From: Funneliformis mosseae
Lineage: Eukaryota > Glomeromycota > Glomeromycetes > Glomerales > Glomeraceae
Direction of reading: 5' to 3'
Assembly (NCBI GenBank): GCA_910592005.1
Contig: CAJVPP010000869.1
Coordinates: forward strand, 1 to 25,195
DNA length: 25,195 bases
Made by a program: the position numbers and the translations under genes. The notes under the pieces were generated by a model. It saw only the letters and a program-made list of their open reading frames with translations, had not been told where the DNA came from and searched no databases. Below are positions 8,550-19,108 of the stretch, one piece after another (the stretch's first letter is position 1; each line of letters begins with the position of its first letter).

Positions 8550-11500
8550 CTAATTAACCGAATTAAAACAAATTTTTATGCATCTGGTTAAATATTGTGA
8601 AAAATATTCTGAATGTTTGGTTAAATTCATTATCTGATCTGTTTCATGTCCCACTTTCATAATAACCTTGGCAATCTTAGAATTGAAGTTCAATTTAATT
8701 TCGCATAACATTAATATATAAGAACCAGTCTGTAATAGAATAATAAAATTATTAAAACAACCAGATATAAGCATATATTTTAATAGAACAGATGATAGTT
8801 TACCTCTTGAGCGTATAAGAACAATTTAATAAAATCTCCAGTACCTCCCGACGCCATAGTCATTATGTTGTTTTCTTCAAATACGGCTTCAATGTCATCT
8901 AGTGTTAACCGTGTCAAAGAGATTGGTGAATCCAATAAAGATACTTCAAATTCATAACTATTTTTTTGAGTTGAAGAGATATAATTACATTAAATTAAAC
9001 TCAATAAACCATGTTTTAAATAAATGGTAATTACATTTCTTTAAAGCCTTCCCAATAGGATTTAAATTTCTTAGCATCAACTGATACTGTAGATGATAAT
9101 GTAAATTCCTCCTTAACTAAATTTTGAGGTTGAACTGGTATCAACTAGATAAAATAATTTGATTTTAGCAAATAAATTAAGCTTTAGATTAGAAATAAGA
9201 AGCGACTTACCTCATCAGGTTCCGAAATATTATGAAGCGAAAGTGAAGAAAAGAAATCGTCATCTTTCCTTTTTGAAAATAGACCTGGTATCGGTTCAAG
9301 TTCGACAATAAATTGTTCTGAAGGTTTCCCGTAAAGGATTGAAAGTGTATTAAATTCGGGAAGGTGTTTACTCTATTGCGAAATTTGATGAGAATTAAAC
9401 ATACAAACACATGTATAAACACTCAAATAATGTTTCATATATTATAAGCAAACCTTCATGTTGATATTATCTTTCTTTGAATTATTCTTAGACGCATAAC
9501 GCTGATATTTGAAAATTTCCTTAGCCTAAACAAATTAATAAAATAATAATAAGTTTAATTATATGGATCATAATTATGTTGTAACCTATTAACTATACAC
9601 ACCTTTTCGATGTCATTTTGTAGCAATCGATATAGGAATAATGCCCTTTCACGAATATCAAGATTTTCGGTTTGTTCCATTGAAATTTTGAATAATTTCG
9701 ACAACATCACACGACATTCTACCGGTCTACGTAAAAACAATGTGACCGTCGAATCTAAAAGTTGTAAACGAAAAGAGGTGGTTGGATAATTTTCCAAATC
9801 TTCAATCAAGGATTCCAAAATATATGGCGCCTCCGGAATTTCATATCCAACTATTGCCAAAAGATTAAGGAAAGCGGGCCCTGCTTTTGAGTTCAAATCT
9901 ATTGTGGTCCAAATTAAGGGTAAAACCGAAAGCGAGCTCTCGACTTTTTCAGGGCTTTCGTTCATAAATTCTAATCGCATAAAACATCAAATTAATATTA
10001 TCTAACATATCGTAAAGATTATAATCAGCTAACGCAATAAAGGAAAGCCTACCTTCAAGCATTGTAATGATACTTGATATAATAATGTCAATACCAGTCT
10101 CCAATAATTTCATGAAAATTTCAAGGGAATAAGAAATTACACTTTCAATGCGAAAGGAAATTTTGGTGATCGATTCTACAGATCTTTGTGTAATCAACTT
10201 ATCTTTTCCAGTAATATAACCACTAAATATTTTAAAATAATTAATTTTACAATACAAAATAAATTTACAAAATAAATGTAATTACCTAATCTCATCGATA
10301 ATATCTTTTGAACTTTTTTCTGTCGCGATGATTTCTAATATTTCTAACTTTCTTAACGTAACAAAAGATGGCTCTTTAACTCTACATATCAGAATTTTAA
10401 ATTCAATTAATTTACTAATAATGCTAAGTCAATTAACGTCATAATTGTCATACTTTCGGTAAAAATATTTGTAATCTTCCCGTAAAAATTGATGAGATGA
10501 ATTCATTAATGCAATAACATGTTCCAAACATGAATACACTATTTCTGGACTTCCCAACGACAATAGAGTCAAAATTGGTTCTATAATATAAGTTATATAC
10601 ATTTAACTAGAGGAAATCGCGCAATATATGACTGATTGCTTACACACACCCTTTATTCTTTTATAAACGTCTTGTTGAATTTCGGTCATGCCTTCAGTTA
10701 ACTTTATGAAGATTTTAATAGTAGCTAACTGAACTCCGCTATTATGATGTTTAAGACGATCATCCAAAGAATTCTAAAAAAAAAATAATTTACACGTTAA
10801 TTTAATTTAATAATTTACTTACAAATAATAATCCTTGACTTACCAGGATATCAAACTTCTCATCTTCATTAGATGGTTTATATCGAATGAGAGTGTTTAG
10901 AACCAAACATTGATGCCATTCATTGAATTCACGCAATCGTTGTAGCAAATAGAGAGCAATGTTCGCGTTGATAGTCATTCCACCTTCTGAACGTAATATT
11001 TCATTCAGAGCAGCAATGCCGTTTGCAACAACTTCGGGATCTCGGTCTCTTAAAGTATTATATAATTGATCGATCAAAGAAGCATCTATATATATATATC
11101 AAAATAATTTGGTATCATTGGAAATTTTTAAAATTTTTTAGATCAATTCTGAAGTTAAAAAATTTTCATTTAAAACTTACAAATGGAGGGTCATCTACCT
11201 AAAACCTCTTTCGGAGCAAGGTGAAATAACTTGACACACGAAATTAACGCGGTCTTACGCACATATGCACTAGAATCGATTAAGGCATGACTCAAAGATT
11301 TTAGCATATATGGTACATAATCCGTAAGCCTAATCGAAGAACAAAAAAAAAGGTTTTTATTTTTTAATAATATTAATCATCATGAATAAAAATTAACGGG
11401 AAATACCATTTACCTCATTGAGCAAAGGGTACGTAAAGCTAATCCTCTTACAAATGGATTTTCGTTTTGAAGGTCATTCTGAAAAGTATTAACGGCTAAA

Positions 11501-11879
11501 ATGACCAGATCAACATTTTTTTCAGCCTGTACTGATATATACATGTACGCAAGCTTTTTTTGAACCAAATCCTTTGTAGAAGCTGCCTTTATTTGGTACC
11601 ATGAAGAAAAATATAACATTTAAGCTAATATATAAAAGGTATATCAATCGATATGAGAATTATAGCTCAAACCTTGACAATGTCACCAAATAACGGTGAT
11701 ACGTCCATACCAGCCGCCATTGTTTCAAGTACTTTTTTAATAATTGGACGTTTGACAGAATGCTGGACGCCCATTTGATTGGTTGTCACATTTTCACTTG
11801 CTTCTTTCAAACGTAAGCCTAATTCAGCAACTTCTCGATTCTGCTGTTGGCCCAAGAACGAAATTTTCCCAGACGCCAT
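8550..11879 (-). CDS. AP4B1: AP-4 adaptor complex subunit beta, complete, 14 exons
   Basis: Beta subunit of the AP-4 coat (epsilon-beta4-mu4-sigma4), which sorts cargo at the trans-Golgi network. Exons (minus): 11879-11673, 11586-11414, 11329-11199, 11085-10844, 10773-10650, 10580-10454, 10381-10286, 10222-10053, 9970-9603, 9525-9454, 9372-9211, 9144-9035, 8957-8804, 8729-8550. Every junction is GT...AG and the phase closes, giving 771 residues (human beta4 has 739). The adaptin trunk (about 1-547) contains DLVQKKLAYMY, NPFVRGLALRTLCSMR, LYNTLRDRDP and EAPYILESL. NPFVRGLALR and VQKKL are closer to beta4 than to beta1/2 or beta3. A Lys/Ser-rich hinge (about 548-640) includes FNTLSILYGKP. The C-terminal appendage (about 640-771) includes NIMTMASGGTGDFIKLFLYAQE. 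The start at 11879 fits the family. An in-frame ATG at 12053 would add 58 unrelated residues through an upstream repeat. No damage seen. Confidence 0.95.
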
Positions 11880-12117
11880 TATGGAACCTTTTATTAGTAC
11901 GATAAGAAACAAAAATTCCCAAAATTTTAGGATTAGAATCACGTTACGGATCACATGATTTACAATATTAAAATCGATTTTAAACCTATCTTTAGACGAT
12001 CGTATAGAAAACAAGTATGGTATGGTGACCGATGTATGTATGTATGATGACAAATGTATGGTGTATGCTTAAAGAATGTGGTATTTTATTCATACACACA
12101 TACATCATTTATATATA
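11880..12117 (-). promoter_or_regulatory. Upstream region of the AP-4 beta gene, cut short by a Tigger insertion
   Basis: Only 238 bp separate the AP-4 beta start codon from the end of the Tigger element. The promoter and leader must be largely inside this stretch or extend into the transposon. It contains the 49-bp block 12007-12055 that recurs inverted beyond the transposon at 15407-15455. No clear TATA box stands out near a defined start. Confidence 0.5.
12007..12055 (+). repeat. Left arm of 49-bp inverted repeat, in the AP-4 beta upstream region
   Basis: This block runs gaaaacaagtatgg through gatgacaaat. It matches the reverse complement of 15407-15455 without gaps at 44 of 49 positions. 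All five differences are G here and A in the other arm read on this strand. It lies 128-176 bp upstream of the AP-4 beta ATG and 62 bp outside the Tigger end. Confidence 0.85.
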
Positions 12118-12448
12118 CAGTCATACCTCTTTATACTCACGCAGTTGGGAACATGTAAAATATGTGCTTATATAGAGGTGTGACTATATATTGAATACCT
12201 TAATATAATCACATTATAAGTAATTTTATAATATTGTGATTAAGTAGAGGTTATATTATAAAATTATTTATTATCAAATATATTTATTATAAAATGTGTT
12301 AAAAGATACATTAATTAAAAAAACTAGTAATATTTTTTTGTATTTTATTATCAAAAACTTTTCGTTACATAATTCTCATATTTTTTCTAAAAATTTGCAT
12401 ATCTTTCATATCAAATTCTTCATTTTCCTATCCTTCTAAATATTGCAT

Positions 12449-14068
12449 CTATGTTTTAAGACCATTAAAAGCTTTATTTGTTGATACTATATGACGTTTC
12501 TGATTAATTTCATTATTTAATTTAGTATCATTGCGTTGTTCTTTCAAAACAAGTTGTACAATCTCAATATCTATTAATTGCTGTTCTGTTGGAACTGTTA
12601 AATCAACAACTTCTAAATATTGATCTATATCAACTTTTAAAGATTCATCCATATTGGTTTGCAAAAGTGCTTCAATAACTCTTTGATCTTCTTGATTTAC
12701 TATTTCTTTTGCAATTAAAGCTTGTTGTATATCATCATTATTAACTATCAGTAAAATACCCGTTTTATGCTAACAATTAATAATAATTTTTACTTTTACT
12801 AAATCCCAAGTTTATGCAACATATTCCATAGCTTCTTTAACATTGATTTTATTTCTATATAATATTAAATTTGTTAGGATTATATATAATATATATATAA
12901 AATAAAATAAAAATTAATTTAAATACTTAACTTGTTCAAATCTACATTTGTATCAAATTGATAGAGAATATGTTGAATATAATGTTGTTTATAAATTGCT
13001 TTAAAATTATTAATAATTCTCACGTTCATAGGTTGCAAATGGGCTGTTGTATTAGGCAGAAGAAATTTTACTTTCATATGTGATAAATTTAATTCATCAG
13101 GATTAATATGTGATGATGCATTATTCACAAGTAATAAAATTTTTTGATTTTGTACTCTAAATATATTATTAGTATATTTAAGCCATTCTTCAAAAATATC
13201 ACTTCACATCCATGCTTTTGGATTAGTATAATACATACATAGAAGTGAGTTACAGTTAATTCGATTAAGACATCTAGGATTTTTTGAAGAACCAATTACA
13301 AGTAGTTTAAGTTTTTCTGTATCAGTAGCATTTGTAGCTAAAAAAACAGTAATACGAGATTTGTCCTAAAAAAAAAATTAATTTTATTTTTTTTTTATAA
13401 AACACAAAATAATAAATAAAATTAATCTATTACTTACTCATTTTGTATCCAAAGTAGGAGCAGATTCTAAAGTCTGATTAGGTACCATACGAAAAAAGAG
13501 TCCTATTTTATCTGCATTGAATATATTTTCAAGTGGATAATCTTTTAAAACTTCTCATAATTTGTTTCTTTCTTCAGAAAGAGTTTCTAATAGTGTACTA
13601 TTTGCTTTACCATGTAAACGATATCTACGAATATTATTACTATTTTTAAATCTTTATATCCAACCATTTGAAAAAGATATATTTTCATATGAAATCCCAA
13701 ATTCTTGTGCAAAAAAAAGCCTTCTCTCTAATAATCATTTCTGAGACTGCAAGATTATTAGCATTTGCATTTTTTACTCATAATCCTAATAATTCCTCAA
13801 TTTGTGAATATTTAACTTCTTTATGACGAAAATTTTTAGTATTATTTGATAATGAAAGAATTGTAAGCCATTTATCCTTTTTATTAACAATCTTTAAAAT
13901 TGTTGACCTGTTAATATTTAGGTTTTCATTTTATTGGTTAAAGTAGTCAGCAATTTGTTGCTGTGATTTATTTTTATTCTTAGATTTCGTAACATAGATA
14001 CATATTTGTTGTTTTATATCGTCATTTATTGCAGTATGTGATTTTTTTGTGCTTAGAAGAGGTGGCAT
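12449..14068 (-). pseudogene. Tigger/pogo transposase (DDE_1 family), inactivated, with introns
   Basis: It begins MPPLLSTKKSHTAINDDIKQ at 14068, with a CENP-B-type N-terminal helix-turn-helix (SQQQIADYFN, then NRSTILKIVNKKDKW). A second DNA-binding part follows, with EFGISYENISFSNGW. The DDE core has NADKIGLFFRMVPNQTL (first Asp, 13510-13512). In LLVNNASSH the second Asp is Asn (13123-13125). In LLPNTTAHLQPMNVRII the third Asp is Asn (13024-13026). A probable 72-bp intron is 13437-13366, joining into DKSRITVFLATNA. A second intron is likely between about 12930 and 12859. Breaks include stops after YFN-Q, GL, NGWI and ERNKL, and a one-base excess in a T8 run near 13710. The C-terminus ends TNKAFNGLKT at 12449. 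Confidence 0.9.
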
Positions 14069-14481
14069 TTTAAAAGGCAAAAAAGAAGTTTTGAATATGT
14101 AAAAAAAAAGGTAAAGTTTTTAAACGTGTAAATTCTTGAACGCGTTTATCAATTATTTTCAATTTATGCAATTGAAAATTTTTTGAAATTATTAATTAAA
14201 ATGTTACATTGTTATAAATACTAACGAGAAAATTTTTTTTTTTTAAATAAAATTCATCTTTATTTTTTATTTTTATTTTTGAAATTATACTAGAATCTTT
14301 GCAAAACAAATAAAAATATACCTTGTAATACAAATTATATTATTGTACATATTAATTTTAAAATTCAAAATTCCCACAAGTTGATACCTCTTTGATTGTA
14401 TTCTGATATCTTATGTCATAATTCCTGATCTTTTATTGTATTTATGTTAACATACCAAGAAGCTAAACCTAATTAAAAAAA

Positions 14482-15000
14482 ACATTAATATGTTTCTTAA
14501 AGCTAATCCAAACACTTCTCAAAGAAATTAACATACCAGTTTAAAGTCTCTTCTATAAAGTCTAAAGCCTATAAAAAAAGTGTTGATATATTTCTTAAAG
14601 CTAATTCCAAAACAAAATTTCTTTCAAGAAAACTAACATACTGGTCCAAAAGTCCATTTGAAGCTCAGACCAAAAAAATCAACGTACCTGTTTGAAATGC
14701 CATCTGAAAAAAACCAAAACCTATAAAAATAAAAAAAAAGAAACATTAGTATGTTTCTTAAAGTTAATTTCAAAACTCAAATCAAAAAAATCAACATATC
14801 CATTTAAAATGCCATTTCAAAAAAACCAAAACCTACAAAAAATAAAAAAAAAACGTTAATACATTTCTTAAAGTAAATTTCAAAACCAAACCAAAAAAAA
14901 CTAACATACCTATTTGAAATGCCATTCTAGAGAAACTAAAACTTACAAAAATAAAAAATAAAGTTAATATATATCAATATATATCCCTTAAAGTAAGACA
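14482..15000. repeat. Tandem array inside the Tigger leader, about 109-bp period
   Basis: Five copies of a landmark of the type cattaatatgtttcttaaagctaat begin at 14482, 14582, 14744, 14853 and 14963. Between them are aacatacctgtttgaaatgcc and accaaaacctataaaaa blocks. The last two steps are about 109-110 bp; the 14582-14744 step is longer because of an extra partial unit. The array lies between the transposase start and the right terminus. Confidence 0.75.
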
Positions 15001-15406
15001 TTAAAAAAAAGAAGAACTTAACTTTCTGAAATATCTTCCATCCAAACCATCATTATGAATGAGCTAAAAAAACCTTGAAAAAACTTTATGTGTTACACAG
15101 ATCATTATACAATCAAAACAAAATCTTGATTATCAGGCTACAGATCTTTCTTCTATTAGAATCATATGACGTGACTATACAAAGGTTTTATTTACTTTAC
15201 TAAAAGAAGGTTGGACACATATTATCAGTATGATAGTGATTACAATATGATTGTGATTATATAAAGATAATTTTCTTAATTAAAGATTTAAATGCAATAA
15301 AAGTGTGAATATATAGAGGTTGTGCTTATATAGGGGTGATTATATAAAGTATGACTGTATAACAAAAAGGTGTTTGATAAACATACATGTATTAAGAAAA
15401 ACTGTT

Positions 15407-15455
15407 ATTTGTCATCATACATATATATATTGGTCATCATACTATACTTGTTTTC
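15407..15455 (-). repeat. Right arm of 49-bp inverted repeat
   Basis: The reverse complement of this block matches 12007-12055 at 44 of 49 positions without gaps. It lies 47 bp outside the right target duplication of the Tigger element. It is upstream of the plus-strand gene relic at 15484-16163, just as the left arm is upstream of AP-4 beta. Confidence 0.85.
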
Positions 15456-15483
15456 ATTACCCCTCTTTAGATCGTTTCAATTA

Positions 15484-16163
15484 GTATACTTCAGTGTTAG
15501 AATAGGGAGAGCAAAATACATTCTTCTAGACTTCCTTCAGAACACAGAGTTTATAATGTCGAATTCATACTTAGAAATCATGCTATCACTATTACTACCA
15601 ATATTACCTCCTCCTTAAAATCCTAATGTGAATCTTTTGTTATACCAGGGTCTTAAGCTCAAAACAGAAAGAAGATCTTGAAAGACAGAAACAATACCTC
15701 CTCTTACAGTTTCTAAACCATTGCCTTCTTTCAGATATCAGCTCTGGTATCAATTTTAAGAGATCCAGATTGTATTTCCTATTAGAACGATCAAGTCACG
15801 AACTAGTCAAAGAAGTTGTTATTACCTACAGAGACAAAGATTGTGATTCTCTCAGAAAATAACCTAACAAATGAATGAGAACTATCTCAAAATATCTTCG
15901 CCATAATACAATCTTTATTTGCTGATTACAAGAAAAGCATTTTGCTAGGTAAATATTTTATTTTTTCATATAAATATTTAACTTTAGCTTTATTTTTATA
16001 ATACTGTAAGTGATTAAGCAAATGAATTCTAATTGACTTGATCTATTTAGATACAGATAAGAATGGAAATAAGACAAAAAAATAAAAAAAACGTGAGAAG
16101 AAAATAACACAATGAGCTAAAAGAATAAAGAAGGCAGACTTAATACAATTACTAAAAATATAA
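15484..16163 (+). pseudogene. Relic of an unidentified intron-containing gene, divergent from AP-4 beta
   Basis: I do not recognise the family. A plus-strand frame gives ILLDFLQNTEF and YLEIMLSLLLP before a stop at 15616-15618. It continues as NPNVNLLLYQGLKLKTERR and TIPPLTVSKPLPSFRYQLW with stops. After a frame change it continues as ETKIVILSENNLT and LSQNIFAIIQSLFADYKK. A good intron, 15949-16050 (GTAAAT...TTTAG, 102 bp), would join this to DTDKNGNKTKK, followed by a Lys/Arg-rich tail. An alternative frame at 15632-15862 is open for 76 codons (KQKEDLERQKQYLLLQFL). Base composition is less AT-rich than the surroundings, which supports former coding sequence. It may be an old host gene or an unknown element. 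Confidence 0.4.
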
Positions 16164-16182
16164 ATGTATTCCAATTCCTAGA

Positions 16183-16365
16183 GTTCTGAATGAATCAAGT
16201 TAACTTACAAGTCAGATGAGTCAAGTCGAGTTTAAATCAAATCAAATTTATATTTTTTTGACTCAATGATTTGCAAGTCATGCCAAATTCAAGTTGAGTT
16301 AAATATTTAACTCAACTCAATTTAAACTCAACTTAAACTTGACTTGACTTGAGTTGATTTGAAAT
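16183..16365. repeat. Palindromic block built of TCAAGT/GAGTT motifs
   Basis: A perfect 22-bp palindrome lies at 16294-16315 (arm ttgagttaaat). Around it, gagtcaagtcgagtttaaatc near 16220 is mirrored by actcaacttaaacttgacttgac near 16324-16350, an imperfect inverted repeat of about 35 bp. It could be a small non-autonomous element or a hairpin-forming relic. Confidence 0.6.
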
Positions 16366-17400
16366 AGTATTATTAATAAATTAATATTTTAAACCTATAA
16401 AATTATACATTATAATAATTGAAATACTCTATAATAGTTGAAATGTATTAATAGTATCAGTGTGAAATTCTTCAACTCAGGGTGGTCACGTTATCAAGTT
16501 TCTACTCAAAATTTCTAACTGCAGTTTACTACGATTAAGATATTAGAATCTGCCTAACTTTTAACTTTACCAATTTTACACGTTAGACTTAAACAAAATC
16601 TATCAAGTATGAAGACTTGAAAGATGAGATTATGAACAATTTTAATTAAAAATTCAGATGATGAACTCAATTATAAATAATATGTAAGGATCACATCAGA
16701 CTATATAAAGACATGAAAAAGCAGAAAGATATAAGTTTTAAATGATTTCTTTATTAATATTGAAACTCATATTTGCAAAAGAGTTTACAAATCTGCAAAA
16801 GAATTAATTTACAACATAAGCAAAAAGTCTATCTATTTATACAAAATTTCTTTTGTCACAATTAACTAATTACTATGCTATAAATTACTAATTTGGCAAA
16901 ATAAAATATAAGTAAAATAAATATATTGAAAATAATAAAAATACATAAAATGATAAAAATATAGGATATAATGAAAATAACAATAAAATTTAAAATATTA
17001 AAAATAAGTATAACATTAAATATTCTTAGACTTCATTTAATTCACAAAATTAGGATTATCATCAGTATTTGAAAGATTTTTAGAATTATGTAGATCTTCC
17101 GTATTTTCAAAATTCGTAAAATTCTGAGTATTTTCAGAATTCTGAATTAAGAGATCGTTATAATGTATCATCCACATGACTACATTATGATTGGTCAATT
17201 GCTCTGTTGACAATAGTTAATAATTGAAATTTATTTTATTAATTTAAATTATATATTTTAAATTTTATTAGAAATGCATATAGTTAATTATTTTTTTATT
17301 AATAAGATAATTAAATAATAAATCAGTATAGTTAGACCTTTATTTTAATAATTTTTTTATTGATAAAATATATAAAAAAATAAAAATTTTTATAAAATTA
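16366..17400. other. AT-rich stretch without a firm gene
   Basis: No recognisable product. On the minus strand, about 17220 to 17040, there is a short open frame (NHNVVMWMIHYNDLL, then an Asn/Thr/Glu-rich run NFTNFENTEDLHN) ending in a stop near 17039. It has no start that can be defended and may be a fragment. A TATA-like ctatataaag occurs at 16701-16710 without a gene behind it. Confidence 0.45.
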
Positions 17401-17414
17401 ATTAAAAAATCTAA

Positions 17415-18282
17415 TTTTTCATAATACCTGCTTCTTTTTCTATTGCTTTAGCAGTTTTTTCAGTTAAAGTAATTGCACTAGTGTATCAAATGTTACCTTC
17501 ACCTAAATTAAGTTTAGCTGTACTATATACAGCTTGCGTTAACTAATACTATATTGAATTTAATATTATTTTAATAGCAACACCATATTCAGGATAAATA
17601 AAATATCTTTCTTTAACTACACCAATTTCATAAACAAATTCTATTACAAATTATGATATACCTTTATCTCAATATCCTGCAGCTTCATAGTTTTCTGTAC
17701 AAAATACTGCACCTATTTTTTGTTCATTATTTAAATTTACTTTTTGCTTAAATATTTCATATAATAATACTGACCATAGTATATGATTTTTAGCATTTTT
17801 ATATAAACATTTTCCAAAATTATCTCTATCTTCATCATATATTTTTTGTATCTCTGGATCAAGATTTTTATTTTTATATACATATGAATCAGTGGTTGAT
17901 GAATCTAAAAAATTTGCATGAAGACTATAACCAATTAATTTTCCTGAATCAGCATGTGTTTTTTGTTCACAATTAATTTTAAAATATGCATTGCAGTTAA
18001 GTTTCATTTTAAGTTTAAAATGATTTGCAACAATTTTTTTGTAATATTATAAATTACTTTTCTAACAATTTTATCATCACATTTTAACTAAACAGATTAA
18101 TTTTCATTAATAATAATAAAGTCTTTTTCTTTTTTAATATCTTTGCAAGTAACAAATTTATAAAGATATTTTTCAGCTAAATCTAATCTATAATTTATAT
18201 TCAAATTATATATTATTTTAATAACTCTATTAAAATTTTTAAGGAATACTTTGATTTGATTTTGCAAACTTAAAAATAACAA
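17415..18282 (-). pseudogene. Decayed coding region of unknown family
   Basis: I do not recognise this protein. The longest unbroken piece is 112 codons (18007-17669), containing KINCEQKTHADSGKLIGYSLHANF, EIQKIYDEDRDNFGKCLYKN and KIGAVFCTENYEAAGY. The same frame runs on past stops with FVIEFVYEIGVVKERYF, YPEYGVAIKI, LTQAVYSTAKLNLGEG and TSAITLTEKTAKAIEKEAG, to a stop near 17415. Upstream, a frame 18282-18097 (RLDLAEKYLYKFVTCKDIKK) appears to belong to it, joined through CDDKIVRKVIYN and a shift in an A-run near 18035. The mixture of normal residue usage and scattered stops points to a former gene rather than random AT-rich DNA. No motif tells its function; it could be a mobile-element or foreign gene relic. 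Confidence 0.5.
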
Positions 18283-19108
18283 ATATATAATTAATTAATT
18301 TTTTTCAAATACAAAAATCTATTGATCCTAATAAACCTAAATTAGCATATGCTAAAAGCATATTTGGGAGGAAATATATGACCCCAAAGCTATATGGATA
18401 TAAAATCATATTACAAATCATATGATTTATAATTTAATCTTAATAGTAACTGATCTATATATTTAAAAGTATATTTCTATAACTTAGAAAATTGAACACA
18501 CTTGTTCTTCACATCCTGCATTAATTTTTCACAAATTGGAGATTTGATGATGAGCCTTTGTTCGATTATTTTACTTAAAGGATTAAAAGATTGTAATTAC
18601 TTACTAAATCAATAACTTAGTTGCTAATCAATCATGCTACAAATCTATCTGATTCCTCAAACAAAATTATACGATATTCATGACTAAATTTATTTAAATT
18701 TTACAAATTTTTTCTGATAATTTTTAGAAGAAAGACATTGTGAAAATTTGAATAAAAAGAGAATAGATGGTTAAAAAAAATATAATTTATATATAAAAAA
18801 AATGAGAAATTTTTTTTTTAAAAAAAAAAGAAAAAAGAAAATAAATTATATATATAATTAATTATTGTTATGTCAATTTCAAAAATGAATATATCTGTCA
18901 AACAAATACAAATGCTTATTAATAATAAAAAAAACTCTTTCATCTTTCATCCTGAATTTCTAAAAAATTTTTTTAGAAATTTACTGAGAAAATAAAAATT
19001 GTTTTGCTTAAAAACTTTTATTTAAAAATTTACAACTCTATTAGCTAGTTCTTTAGCTCACTTTTTACAAACAGTTTAATATACTTAAAGAGTTTCTTTA
19101 TTTGATAA
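18283..19108. other. AT-rich stretch before the non-LTR element
   Basis: Mostly AT-rich without recognisable genes. A 42-codon plus-strand frame at 18870 (MSISKMNISVKQIQMLINN) could be part of the 5' end of the retrotransposon that follows, but I cannot show it. Short inverted motifs such as gcatatgctaaaagcatat lie near 18345. Confidence 0.4.

Larger units (their letters stand above)
12118..15357 (-). mobile_element. Complete pogo/Tigger transposon, reverse orientation, 3240 bp
   Basis: Left terminus CAGTCATACCTCTTTATA at 12118; right terminus read inward CAGTCATACTTTATATAATC from 15357. TA at 12116-12117 and 15358-15359 is the target duplication. Subterminal copies of a gtgcttatatagaggtgtgac-like motif lie at 12163-12184 and near 15304-15345. 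The transposase (minus strand, 14068-12449) is broken. The transposase leader, between 14069 and 15357, is unusually long and contains a tandem array. The element sits 238 bp upstream of the AP-4 beta start codon. Confidence 0.92.

Noticed and set aside
11880..12053. In-frame extension of AP-4 beta to an upstream ATG at 12053
   Set aside because: The extra 58 residues do not resemble beta-adaptin N-termini and run through the 49-bp repeat. The ATG at 11879 gives the expected N-terminal length.
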